DNA of 8,644 nucleotides from Candidatus Puniceispirillum sp. (GCA_016778825.1 JADHOU010000054.1:1-8644); one strand, 5' to 3'. Positions 1 to 6,767 are shown, counted from the stretch's first letter. A program made the numbers and translations. The notes: generated from the letters alone by a model not told the origin.

Positions 1-1514
1 AATGCACCAAGGATGTGGCGCACAGGTTGCATCTGTCCCCAAGGCTCGTTGTACGCGAGGTTGAGTGAGAGATTGACACCACGCCGTAGATGGTCAAAGG
101 CAGCAGTAAAGTCAGACGCTTCACCTCGGGCCTTGGCGAGGAACTGTTTACGGTATTCGATTTCACCATCCAGAACAGCAGCATTAACCAAATGAATACA
201 CGGGCCATCGCTTGGGTCCTGATACATCAAGTTATTGTGCAGCACACGGCCAGCAAGTGCTGGGTTTTTGAGCGCTTCATAAAAGAGAGCCTGTTCTGCT
301 TCTGCCTCTGCGACCATGCCCTTGGAGGCATAGGCTACACCACGAGCATAGTGTTGTGTTACGATAGTGGAAGCGAACACCTCCTTATCAGAGAAGGTCG
401 GTTCAGCAATTATATCATCCCACATACCGAATCGAATCATGACGTGGAATGGCATGGCGACATAGGACTCAAGGAAAATTGCGCCCATTGGTATGATTCC
501 AGCAAGCATGAATTGTACGCCTGAATTCTTGTCACCTGCAGGATTTGCAGCAGCAGCTTTTCGAGCGTATTTCATAGCGGTTTCATACTGGCCTTCAAAC
601 ATGGCACACCAGACCACAAAGTGGTGGTTGTGCATTCTATAAAATTTGTAAAACTGTGACTCGTTGCCAGTGTGTTTGACGTATTTATCATCAGCTGCTA
701 CGGCAGCTATGTTACAGTCCACAGCCTCTTTCCATTGCCCAACCCAAGCATCTATATGAGAGGGCATGTGTACAAGGTGCCCCATGCCAGGCATGGCCGT
801 GCGTAGCAAATCAGCTGCAGGTAGAGCTCGTTCTGGAAATGGAGACAGCTCCAAGCAGTGACAATACAAGTGGCTCAGTGCAATGTGTTCCTTTGCGCCG
901 TCAATGTTTTCAAAGGCATCTTCCATAACTTGAACACAAGTTAGTGTGTTGTCATCCGCCGGAGTAATTTCACCGGTCTCAGTGTTCTTGTCCCACAGTT
1001 GCCATGCTTTGAGGTTCATAAGGGCTTCTACATAAATTGCAGCAACGTCCAAGTTGCCTTTATATTTCTTGTAAAGAGGGGCCATTGCTGCTGCAAACGC
1101 AGCATTAAGCTCTGGGGTGTTACCCATGTTAAGCACTGATGGGTCAGCTGCGTCACGTGCTTCCTCAGAATGACGCTCGGCTAATGCATCGATAAGGTCT
1201 TGTTCTAATTCTGTACAACCCGCTTTGAGGGCGACCGCTTGCTGAATTGCATCGAATCCCGAACCCAAGCCAGGCGTCCAGTTGTAGTTTGAAGAGACAC
1301 AATATGCGATACCCCAATATGCCATTGCGCAGTTCGAGTCGAGTTCGGCCACCTTCATGTAACAAGCAATTGCTTGTTCGTGGTTAAAATTCAACATATG
1401 CCCGAAGCCTTCAACAAACATTTTCCGGGCATCTTCATTTGCGCAAGTAATTGTTGCAGCGAATGAATAGTTTGAAGCTTTTCCAAAATCATAATTTGCA
1501 GGTGCGAGAGACAT
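1..1514 (-). CDS. TPR-repeat protein of unknown role, 3' end cut by window edge
   Basis: An uninterrupted minus-strand reading frame of 504 codons runs off the left edge without a stop. The ATG is at 1514-1512, preceded by a good Shine-Dalgarno sequence, AGGGGAAG (1527-1520), 5 nt away. No signal peptide or membrane helix is obvious, so it is probably cytoplasmic. Helical-repeat character is visible: a TPR-like unit around residues 31-70 (EGFGHMLNFNHEQAIACY, then AMAYWGIAY at 63-71), another around 246-272 (HLVHMPSHIDAWVGQWKEA) and another around 295-322 (HNHHFVVWCAMFEGQYETA). From memory, the AMAYWGIA, HMPSHI and HNxHF signatures belong to a widespread bacterial family annotated only as tetratricopeptide repeat protein. 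The segment EPWGQMQPVRHILGA at the cut end resembles the start of that family's last repeat, so perhaps 50-80 residues are missing. TPR proteins normally act as protein-binding scaffolds, but the partner is unknown. It is divergent from the small membrane gene at 1738. Confidence 0.85.
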   Translation of the reverse strand, partial: MSLAPANYDFGKASNYSFAATITCANEDARKMFVEGFGHMLNFNHEQAIACYMKVAELDSNCAMAYWGIAYCVSSNYNWTPGLGSGFDAIQQAVALKAGCTELEQDLIDALAERHSEEARDAADPSVLNMGNTPELNAAFAAAMAPLYKKYKGNLDVAAIYVEALMNLKAWQLWDKNTETGEITPADDNTLTCVQVMEDAFENIDGAKEHIALSHLYCHCLELSPFPERALPAADLLRTAMPGMGHLVHMPSHIDAWVGQWKEAVDCNIAAVAADDKYVKHTGNESQFYKFYRMHNHHFVVWCAMFEGQYETAMKYARKAAAANPAGDKNSGVQFMLAGIIPMGAIFLESYVAMPFHVMIRFGMWDDIIAEPTFSDKEVFASTIVTQHYARGVAYASKGMVAEAEAEQALFYEALKNPALAGRVLHNNLMYQDPSDGPCIHLVNAAVLDGEIEYRKQFLAKARGEASDFTAAFDHLRRGVNLSLNLAYNEPWGQMQPVRHILGA

Positions 1515-1737
1515 CTGAACTTCCCCTATCAATTTTTTTATGGACGTAATATACACTGTACAGACCAAACGGTACACTACAAGCAGTAAATAGGCTTGAA
1601 GAGATTGTCAACGTGCACTGTATATTGCATGAACCGATGAATAGTGTGCTGGCCTCCAATAGGGGCTCAGGAAATAAAATTTTTAAGGATACAATTAAAA
1701 TTAAGTAATCATAGATATCGAAATGGTGGTTTGAAAA
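1515..1737. promoter_or_regulatory. Divergent intergenic control region between the TPR gene and the small membrane gene
   Basis: This 223-bp gap must hold the promoters of both outward-facing genes. On the minus strand there is a TATATT -10-like box (plus positions 1548-1553) with a weak -35 (TGTACC, 1571-1576) at 17-bp spacing. A perfect TTGACA also lies on the minus strand at 1611-1606, but no good -10 sits at the right distance. On the plus strand the best -10 is TACAAT (1690-1695) in a very AT-rich stretch, without a good -35. The heptamer CACTGTA occurs at 1554-1560 and 1616-1622. No reading frame here looks coding. Confidence 0.5.
1556..1576. promoter_or_regulatory. Candidate operator: palindrome and inverted repeat
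   Basis: CTGTACAG (1556-1563) is a perfect 8-bp palindrome. TGTAC (1557-1561) is also mirrored by GTACA (1572-1576) across 10 bp, and an ACC-AAAC-GGT core sits between the arms. The whole element fills the space between the putative -35 and -10 of the TPR gene, which is where a repressor would block transcription. This is pattern evidence only. No regulator gene is in the window, and arms this short can arise by chance. Confidence 0.3.
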
Positions 1738-1983
1738 ATGGGGAAAATACGACGCAACCTGGCAGGATTGATTTTTACCGCGCTGGGTATCATATTTTTA
1801 TATCTAGATATGGCGCCAACCATGGATCACTTGGGTCATGGTGAGCATATGAGCAATGAAACAACGGCTCACAGTGTTAAACTACTGGGCATTGGAGAAA
1901 TGACTTGGATGTGGTTTACAATGGCATTGGTACATTTCTTTTTAAATGATCAAGGGTGCAAGCATTGTGCAGCCAGGGAATAG
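1738..1983 (+). CDS. Small two-helix membrane protein with His-rich loop and CxxC tail
   Basis: This encodes 81 residues, starting at ATG 1738 with a weak GGTGG purine stretch about 10 nt upstream. I do not recognise the family. Residues 2-7 are basic (GKIRRN), then a hydrophobic helix spans about 9-25. A loop with clustered histidines follows (MDHLGHGEHM, His31, His34 and His37, plus His45). A second helix spans about 52-69 (MTWMWFTMALVHFFL), and the short tail has Cys74-Lys-His-Cys77. By the positive-inside rule the N-terminus is likely cytoplasmic and the His loop periplasmic, which would put the CxxC tail in the cytoplasm. The His and Cys clusters suggest metal binding (inference). The stop is 46 nt before the fghA ATG, so co-transcription is likely. 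The overlapping frame from 1644 lacks such order and was not chosen. Because the gene is short, it could still be a chance ORF, but the ordered helix-loop-helix layout argues against that. Confidence 0.6.
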   Translation: MGKIRRNLAGLIFTALGIIFLYLDMAPTMDHLGHGEHMSNETTAHSVKLLGIGEMTWMWFTMALVHFFLNDQGCKHCAARE

Positions 1984-2029
1984 AAGAGCCTAGCGACACT
2001 TTTTCTAGTAAACTTTGAACTGGTATATC

Positions 2030-2857
2030 ATGGATATAATTTCAGAAAATATGTCTCATGGTGGTGTGCAGGGTGTATATAAACACGTTGCCAAAACCAC
2101 CCAATGTGAAATGACATTTGCAGTTTTTATGCCACCAAGCAAAAAAACTCCTTCTCCAGTTTTATGGTATCTATCAGGACTTACTTGTAACCACTCTAAT
2201 GTTATGGAGAAAGGCGGATATAGGCGCCTCGCAGCAGAGCTTGGAATTGCCATCGTATGTCCGGACACCAGCCCACGCGGAGAAAGTGTCCCTGACGAGA
2301 AAGACAATTGGCAATTTGGTTTAGGTGCTGGATTTTACTTAGATGCTACTGAGCTCCCATTTGCAGTGAACTACAACATGTCTTCATACATATTAGATGA
2401 GTTAACAGAATTAATTGATGACAAATTTGACGTTGATATGAACAGGCAAGGAATTTTTGGACACTCAATGGGAGGTCACGGTGCACTCACTATGGCGCTG
2501 AAAAACCCACAACGATTCAGAAGTTGTTCGGCTTTTGCTCCAATTTCTCAACCAACCACTGCAGATTGGTCAATGCCAGCATTTCAAAAGTATCTGGGAC
2601 AAAAAAGTGATGAGTGGCGAAAATATGATGCAGTCTCCCTGATTGAGGACGGTAATTTCTTTCCAAAACTTTTTGTTGATCAGGGCGAAGCCGACAGCTT
2701 TCTTAAGGAGGGTTTAAGGCCTTGGTTATTGGTTGAGGCTTGTGAAAAAGCAGGTATAGAAATCGAATTACGAATGCACAAAAATTATGATCACTCATAT
2801 TTTTTTATTTCAACTTTCATGGAGGATCATTTGCGCTGGCATTTCTCGCATCTGTAA
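2030..2857 (+). CDS. fghA: S-formylglutathione hydrolase (esterase D family)
   Basis: This enzyme hydrolyses S-formylglutathione to formate and glutathione, the final step of glutathione-dependent formaldehyde detoxification, in the cytoplasm. The protein is 275 residues, normal for the alpha/beta-hydrolase FrmB/FghA/ESD family. Visible hallmarks are LSGLTCN (48-54, oxyanion-hole region), CPDTSPRG (77-84), GAGFYLDAT (99-107), the nucleophile elbow GHSMGG with Ser146, VDQGEAD (216-222, containing the acid, probably Asp222) and YDHSYFF with His255. The whole catalytic triad is therefore present. The frame stays open upstream to a TTG at 2015, but ATG 2030 fits the family N-terminus (polar segment then SHGGVQGVYKH) and was chosen. 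No clear Shine-Dalgarno sequence precedes it, so translation may depend on the upstream small gene. The partner glutathione-dependent formaldehyde dehydrogenase is not in the window. Codons are more AT-rich than in the genes after 4 kb. Confidence 0.96.
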   Translation: MDIISENMSHGGVQGVYKHVAKTTQCEMTFAVFMPPSKKTPSPVLWYLSGLTCNHSNVMEKGGYRRLAAELGIAIVCPDTSPRGESVPDEKDNWQFGLGAGFYLDATELPFAVNYNMSSYILDELTELIDDKFDVDMNRQGIFGHSMGGHGALTMALKNPQRFRSCSAFAPISQPTTADWSMPAFQKYLGQKSDEWRKYDAVSLIEDGNFFPKLFVDQGEADSFLKEGLRPWLLVEACEKAGIEIELRMHKNYDHSYFFISTFMEDHLRWHFSHL

Positions 2858-2864
2858 GATGCGA
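2846..2864 (+). terminator. Hairpin overlapping the fghA stop codon
   Basis: TCGCATCT (2846-2853) pairs perfectly with AGATGCGA (2857-2864) around a 3-nt loop. The stop codon TAA lies across the loop and the 3' arm. Only a short ACCTTT follows, not a proper T-run, so this is a weak intrinsic terminator at best. It could instead protect the mRNA 3' end. Confidence 0.4.
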
Positions 2865-2910
2865 ACCTTTCCCAAAGTTGATATTCTCAGTTGTCAACGC
2901 ACCTTAAAAT

Positions 2911-2938
2911 CCGATGTCATTAAAGGGTCGCACATCGG
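2911..2938. repeat. Inverted repeat, 7-bp arms
   Basis: CCGATGT (2911-2917) and ACATCGG (2932-2938) are perfect inverse complements separated by 14 nt. There is no T-run after it, so it is not a typical terminator. It may be a protein-binding site or chance. Confidence 0.4.
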
Positions 2939-2971
2939 TCACACCTCATTTACGCACGCTTAGACAAAATG

Positions 2972-3007
2972 GCATAAATCAGCTGAGTTAGCATAAATCA
3001 TTCTGAG
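2972..3007. repeat. Two-copy direct repeat GCATAAATCA...CTGAG
   Basis: GCATAAATCA occurs at 2972-2981 and again at 2991-3000, a 19-bp period. Each copy is followed shortly by CTGAG (2983-2987 and 3003-3007). Two roughly 16-bp units on nearly the same DNA face could be a duplicated regulator site or a small tandem duplication. Confidence 0.5.
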
Positions 3008-3117
3008 GTTGCGACCGATAATAAGGTGTTGATGTAATTGCTGATTTTACTTTGGAAAATGTTAGCGGCGGAGTGGTTCTAATCCCAGATACACGGACTG
3101 TGATAAAAAGCAAAGCC

Positions 3118-3145
3118 TTGAAAGCCTCTGTTTATTCGCTTAAAT
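3118..3145 (+). promoter_or_regulatory. Putative sco promoter giving a leaderless mRNA
   Basis: TTGAAA (3118-3123) is followed after 16 bp by TTAAAT (3140-3145). These match 5 of 6 and 4 of 6 consensus bases. Only 7 nt separate the -10 from the sco ATG, so the transcript would begin at or next to the start codon. This agrees with the lack of a Shine-Dalgarno sequence there. Confidence 0.4.
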
Positions 3146-3152
3146 CTAATTT

Positions 3153-3818
3153 ATGAAACAACACGACATAACACCGCCTAAATCCGTTGAAAGCACGTCA
3201 AATCATCAACGCCACGTGTCGACGAGAAAGCTTGGCTGGGTCATCGCCACGGCTCTGTTATTTCTGGTGCTCGCGGTTGGTGTATTTTTGATTTCCGACC
3301 AAATTGCCAAAAAAACTACGATTGGCATTCCGCAGTTTCAAGATAATCACATCGAGCTAATTGATCAAAACGGCATTGTGCGAAATGAAGATGATTTTGC
3401 CGATCGGCCAATTGCGCTGTTTTTTGGCTTTACCTATTGTCCGGATGTTTGCCCAACTACCTTGACAACGCTGGCCGCTGCACGCGATCATTTGAATTCG
3501 ACAGGTATGGATACAACGGCGCTGCAGATCATATTCATCACGGTCGACCCCGAGCGTGATACGCCAGAACAACTGAAGCAATACTTTAGCCTGTTTGATG
3601 TCAATGTTACAGGTCTAACTGGATCGCCTGAAAAGGTGCGGTCGGTGCTGAAACAATTTGGTATCTATGCGCAAAAGAATGGCCAAGGAGATGGGGATTA
3701 TCTGTTTGATCATAGTTCCGCGGTATTTCTATATCGTGATGATGGCAGCTTTAAAGGCACAATTGTCCATAATGAGCCGATAGCCTTTATCACTGAAAAG
3801 ATTAAATCTATTCTGTAG
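3153..3818 (+). CDS. senC: SCO1/SenC-family copper/thiol protein, membrane anchored
   Basis: The protein has 221 residues. A charged, polar N-terminus (1-27) is followed by one transmembrane helix (about 28-48) and then a periplasmic thioredoxin-like domain. The copper-binding and redox motif CPDVCP gives Cys96 and Cys100. The family segment TVDPERDTPE (130-139) follows, and the third copper ligand is His187 in FDHSSAVFL. Length and motif order are typical of SCO proteins, which deliver copper to the CuA site of cytochrome c oxidase or act as thiol reductases for that site. No oxidase subunit or PCuAC gene is nearby, so the exact partner cannot be read from context. ATG 3153 has no Shine-Dalgarno sequence and may be translated from a leaderless transcript. 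The gene converges on acs, with a hairpin terminator between them. The family assignment is firm. The choice between copper chaperone and redox role is not. Confidence 0.95.
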   Translation: MKQHDITPPKSVESTSNHQRHVSTRKLGWVIATALLFLVLAVGVFLISDQIAKKTTIGIPQFQDNHIELIDQNGIVRNEDDFADRPIALFFGFTYCPDVCPTTLTTLAAARDHLNSTGMDTTALQIIFITVDPERDTPEQLKQYFSLFDVNVTGLTGSPEKVRSVLKQFGIYAQKNGQGDGDYLFDHSSAVFLYRDDGSFKGTIVHNEPIAFITEKIKSIL

Positions 3819-3900
3819 ATAGAAAAAGGCGTGATGATATTTACCGGTTGAATTGACCAATCAAACATCATTTTAAAAGCTTGCGCTCAAAATTAAGCAA

Positions 3901-3923
3901 TAAAAACCGCACCTACGCGGTTT
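3901..3923 (-). terminator. Rho-independent terminator of acs, probably two-way
   Basis: AAACCGC (3904-3910) and GCGGTTT (3917-3923) form a perfect 7-bp stem with a 6-nt loop. Read on the minus strand, the stem ends in a GCGGTTTTTATT tail, a good U-tract. It lies 108 nt beyond the acs stop. In the plus direction it sits 82 nt beyond the sco stop but with only three Ts, so it is weaker for sco. Confidence 0.75.
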
Positions 3924-4031
3924 GTCGTTCAATGACCGGGCATAAATAAGGCAGCTATAAAATGAGGCCAAGGCCATCATGTCATATGGCTTTTACCACT
4001 ATTCGGTTGAGCCTGATTGGCCTAGCCATAA

Positions 4032-5978
4032 TCAACCTTGGCGATTTTGACGATTTTTGACAAGATCATCTACCACTGCCGGATCGGCCAAGGTTGATGT
4101 ATCGCCGAGCTGATCATGTTCATTGGCGGCAATTTTTCTTAAAATGCGGCGCATGATCTTGCCTGACCGCGTTTTTGGCAATTGTGGTGCCCATTGCAAT
4201 AGGTCGGGTGTCGCGATGGGGCCGATTTCTTTGCGTGTCCATTGACGCAACTCAGCGGCCAGCTGATCATCAGCAACCGCATCGGCAACCAAGGTCACAT
4301 ATGCATAGATTCCTTGCCCTTTGATATCATGCGGATAGCCAACAACCGCAGCCTCGGCCACTTTTGGATGCGCCACCAATGCCGATTCAACTTCGGCTGT
4401 TCCCATCCGGTGGCCGGATACATTCAACACATCATCAACACGGCCGGTAATCCAAAAATAACCGTCCTTGTCACGGCGGGCGCCGTCACCGGTGAAATAA
4501 CGACCCGGGAAGGCGGTGAAATAGGTTTCGATGAACCGCTGATGGTCGCCATAGACGGTACGCATCTGGCCAGGCCATGAATGGCCAATACATAAATTGC
4601 CATCACTGGCGCCATCGAGAATATTGTTATCACCATCAACAAGAACTGGCTGAATGCCGAAAAAAGGTTTGGTTGCCGAACCGGGTTTGGTGGCGGTTGC
4701 TCCTGGTAGCGGCGTAATCAGAATGCCGCCTGTTTCGGTTTGCCACCAGGTATCGACAATCGGGCAGCGTTTTTCGCCAACCACATTATGATACCACATC
4801 CATGCTTCGGGGTTGATCGGTTCGCCAACCGATCCAAGAAGCCGCAAAGATGATCGATCACAAACCGTGACAGGCTTATCGCCTTCGCGCATCAAGGCGC
4901 GGATGGCGGTTGGCGCGGTATAGAAAATATTGACCTTATGTTTTTCAACAACACGCCAAAATCTGGAACTGTCAGGATAGGTTGGCACGCCTTCAAACAT
5001 CAAGGTTACCGCGCCATTGGCCAATGGCCCATAGACGATATAGCTATGACCCGTCACCCAGCCAACATCGGCAGTACACCAATAGATATCGCCACCATGG
5101 TAATCAAAAACATATTGATGCGTCATCGAGGCGTAAACCATATAGCCGCCAGTGGTGTGAAGAACCCCTTTTGGTTTTCCGGTTGATCCTGATGTATAGA
5201 GAATAAACATCGGGTCTTCGGCGTTCATTTCTTCGGCAGGGCAATCGGCCGAGGCGCTCGCCATGGCTTCGTGATACCAGACATCGCGCCCGTCAAACCA
5301 GTCAATCTTGCCGCCGGTTCGCTTGACCACAATCGCGGTTTTGCAATCGGGGCAATTGGCCAAGGCTTCATCGGTATTGGCTTTCAATGGGATTGGCCGT
5401 CCACCGCGAACCCCTTCATCGGCGGTGATCACCATTGTTGAATCGCAATCTTGAATCCGGCCAGCAAGCGCATCTGGCGAAAAGCCGCCAAACACAACCG
5501 AATGCACAGCGCCAATCCGCGCGCAAGCCAGCATCGCCACGGTGGCTTCGGGAATCATTGGCATATAGATGGTAATCCGGTCGCCTTTTTTGGCGCCATT
5601 TGCCTTTAACACATTGGCAAATTTACACACTTCTTCATGTAATTCACGATAAGTAATATGACGGTGCTGGTCGGGCTCATCGCCCTCCCAGATGATGGCT
5701 GTCTGATCGCCGCGGGTGGCAAGGTGGCGGTCAAGGCAGTTGGTCGCCGCATTTAAGGTGCCGTCAGCATACCATTTGATATGTAAATCCTTCGCATCAT
5801 AAGATACGTCGCTGATCTGGCTATAGGGCTTGATCCAGTCAATACGCTCGCCATGCTCCGCCCAGAATTGATCGGGATTGGCAATCGAATCTTGGTAAAG
5901 GGCGGCATAGCCATCCGCGTCAATAAGTGCCGATTTTGCCAAATCTGCGCTTGGCTCAAAGATCATGTCCTGTTCCAT
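4032..5978 (-). CDS. acs: Acetyl-CoA synthetase (acetate--CoA ligase, AMP-forming)
   Basis: This cytoplasmic enzyme converts acetate, ATP and CoA to acetyl-CoA via acetyl-AMP, the high-affinity route for acetate use. The protein is 648 residues, the full family length. Motifs in order are [11 protein letters not shown] (261-271, ATP phosphate loop), [16 protein letters not shown] (304-319), [10 protein letters not shown] (409-418) with Trp412, which limits the acyl pocket to acetate in known Acs enzymes, [18 protein letters not shown] (496-513), and [11 protein letters not shown] (601-611). Lys607 in the last motif is the adenylation lysine, the site of acetylation control in characterised Acs proteins. 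No acetyltransferase or deacetylase gene is in view. The start at 5978 has AAGGA (5991-5987) at 8-nt spacing. A second Met at residue 5 is less favoured. It lies 162 nt downstream of recX on the same strand and ends before a hairpin terminator. No truncation or missing key residue was seen. Confidence 0.98.
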   Translation of the reverse strand: MEQDMIFEPSADLAKSALIDADGYAALYQDSIANPDQFWAEHGERIDWIKPYSQISDVSYDAKDLHIKWYADGTLNAATNCLDRHLATRGDQTAIIWEGDEPDQHRHITYRELHEEVCKFANVLKANGAKKGDRITIYMPMIPEATVAMLACARIGAVHSVVFGGFSPDALAGRIQDCDSTMVITADEGVRGGRPIPLKANTDEALANCPDCKTAIVVKRTGGKIDWFDGRDVWYHEAMASASADCPAEEMNAEDPMFILYTSGSTGKPKGVLHTTGGYMVYASMTHQYVFDYHGGDIYWCTADVGWVTGHSYIVYGPLANGAVTLMFEGVPTYPDSSRFWRVVEKHKVNIFYTAPTAIRALMREGDKPVTVCDRSSLRLLGSVGEPINPEAWMWYHNVVGEKRCPIVDTWWQTETGGILITPLPGATATKPGSATKPFFGIQPVLVDGDNNILDGASDGNLCIGHSWPGQMRTVYGDHQRFIETYFTAFPGRYFTGDGARRDKDGYFWITGRVDDVLNVSGHRMGTAEVESALVAHPKVAEAAVVGYPHDIKGQGIYAYVTLVADAVADDQLAAELRQWTRKEIGPIATPDLLQWAPQLPKTRSGKIMRRILRKIAANEHDQLGDTSTLADPAVVDDLVKNRQNRQG

Positions 5979-6140
5979 GAAAAGATTCCTTCAACAATGC
6001 TTAACTGGCCTTACATTTCGGCCTTATTTTATGGTTTTGGCTTACTTGATGCTGCTTGCCAGCCCGCTTTTACACAATCTTGTTTCAAATTATTATCGCA
6101 GCCGGTGAGAATGGGCAAGGCTTGCGACAATGACGACTGG
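5979..6140 (-). promoter_or_regulatory. acs upstream region with GGCCTTA direct repeat
   Basis: The 162 nt between recX and acs hold the acs Shine-Dalgarno sequence (5991-5987) and two direct copies of GGCCTTA (6007-6013 and 6020-6026, 13 bp apart). A minus-strand TAAAAT -10-like box lies just upstream of them but lacks a good -35. The repeat may be a regulator site, but no known operator was recognised. Confidence 0.35.
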
Positions 6141-6725
6141 TTAAGCCGTTGGGTCTTCGCCATGTTCAAGCTGGTCAATCAGCGATTCGCCCGCGGTTGA
6201 GTCGGCAAGATCAAAAACTTTGCGGCTGATCGCCATCGCAAATCCGGCGCGCGCCATGGCACCAAGCTGGCGTTGCTGACGTTGCATGATGGCATCGCGG
6301 TCATCACCATCATTTCGTCGGTGATCAAACGGGCCAATTCGGCGGCGGCGGGCAAAGCGGCAGGCGGCAAGCAACTCGCCATTTGCGGCGTGTTCATCAG
6401 CCACGTCCAGTGCTGCATCAATCACATCATCATCAAGCCGATGCTGGCGAAGCCGTTGGCGGATGCCAAGCTGCGAGCGACCCTGCCGGCGGTGGCTTCG
6501 CGCCTGTGATTGGGCAAAGGCGTCATCATTGACATAGCCAAGCGTCTGGCAGCGCGTCACAGTTGCATCAATCGCGGCGGCAATGTCATCGGGATCATAC
6601 TGATCAAGTTTGCGCGTTGCAAACCTGCCAAGCACGTCGCGCAGCCGGTACTGCGAGCTGGCATAACGGCCGAGATAATCAACCGCCTTATTCATCAATC
6701 TTGTTTCGATAGGTGCTTTTGCCAT
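6141..6725 (-). CDS. recX: RecX-family regulatory protein
   Basis: RecX proteins bind RecA filaments and limit recombinase activity. They are small, basic, three-helix-repeat proteins. From ATG 6725 this is 194 residues, the usual size. The N-terminal part (NKAVDYLGRYASSQYRLRDVL, 12-32, quoted in two pieces: NKAVDYLGRYASS and QYRLRDVL) matches the first RecX repeat. GYVNDDAFAQSQARSHRRQG (63-82) is the clearest family signature, followed by a second repeat ending in DDDVIDAALD (98-107). The C-terminal third is Arg- and Gln-rich (ARRRR 125-129, MQRQQRQ 147-153). The frame continues upstream to a TTG at 6767, but that codon sits in a strong hairpin and the family N-terminus fits ATG 6725, although no clear Shine-Dalgarno sequence precedes it. 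recA is not in the window. The gene is divergent from the permease gene and upstream of acs. Confidence 0.85.
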   Translation of the reverse strand: MAKAPIETRLMNKAVDYLGRYASSQYRLRDVLGRFATRKLDQYDPDDIAAAIDATVTRCQTLGYVNDDAFAQSQARSHRRQGRSQLGIRQRLRQHRLDDDVIDAALDVADEHAANGELLAACRFARRRRIGPFDHRRNDGDDRDAIMQRQQRQLGAMARAGFAMAISRKVFDLADSTAGESLIDQLEHGEDPTA

Positions 6726-6751
6726 GAATGTGAAATGATGCTTTTCGGTTG

Positions 6752-6767
6752 TTGGGGCCGCCCCCAA
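6752..6767. repeat. GC-rich hairpin upstream of recX
   Basis: TTGGGG (6752-6757) pairs with CCCCAA (6762-6767) around a 4-nt loop. No T-run follows on either strand, so it is not a standard terminator. In a recX transcript it would lie 27-42 nt before the ATG and could affect expression. It also covers the alternative TTG start at 6767. Confidence 0.4.

Larger units (their letters stand above)
2858..3152. other. Gene-free gap between fghA and sco, with repeats
   Basis: These 295 bp contain no convincing gene. They hold the 3' arm of the fghA hairpin, a 7-bp inverted repeat (2911-2938), a two-copy direct repeat (2972-3007) and a sco promoter candidate (3118-3145). A plus-strand frame without a stop runs from 3025 to a TGA at 3154-3156, overlapping the sco ATG as ATGA. 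It has no ATG (the first usual start is TTG 3052), so it is listed only as a curiosity. ATCGGTC (2934-2940) also recurs inverted as GACCGAT (3013-3019). Confidence 0.6.

Noticed and set aside
90..524. Plus-strand 144-codon frame opposite the TPR gene
   Set aside because: It is antisense to the 504-codon minus-strand frame, which has family motifs and a Shine-Dalgarno sequence. The plus frame has neither and no ordered domain.
1644..1844. 66-codon plus-strand frame overlapping the small membrane gene
   Set aside because: It has no ribosome site or recognisable domain. The 1738 frame has the ordered helix-loop-helix layout.
2015..2029. TTG start extending FghA by five residues
   Set aside because: The ATG at 2030 matches the usual N-terminus of the family, and nothing favours TTG.
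3075..3085. GGTTCTAATCC resembles a tRNA T-arm, suggesting a tRNA remnant or attachment site
   Set aside because: The flanking bases do not form the 5-bp T-stem, and no anticodon arm, D-arm or acceptor stem is found around it.
4242..4580. 112-codon plus-strand frame inside acs, and similar frames at 4938-5206
   Set aside because: They are antisense shadows of a complete, motif-rich acs gene.
6030..6075. Sigma-54-like TGGCA element upstream of acs on the minus strand
   Set aside because: The matching GC-containing -12 half is missing at the required spacing.
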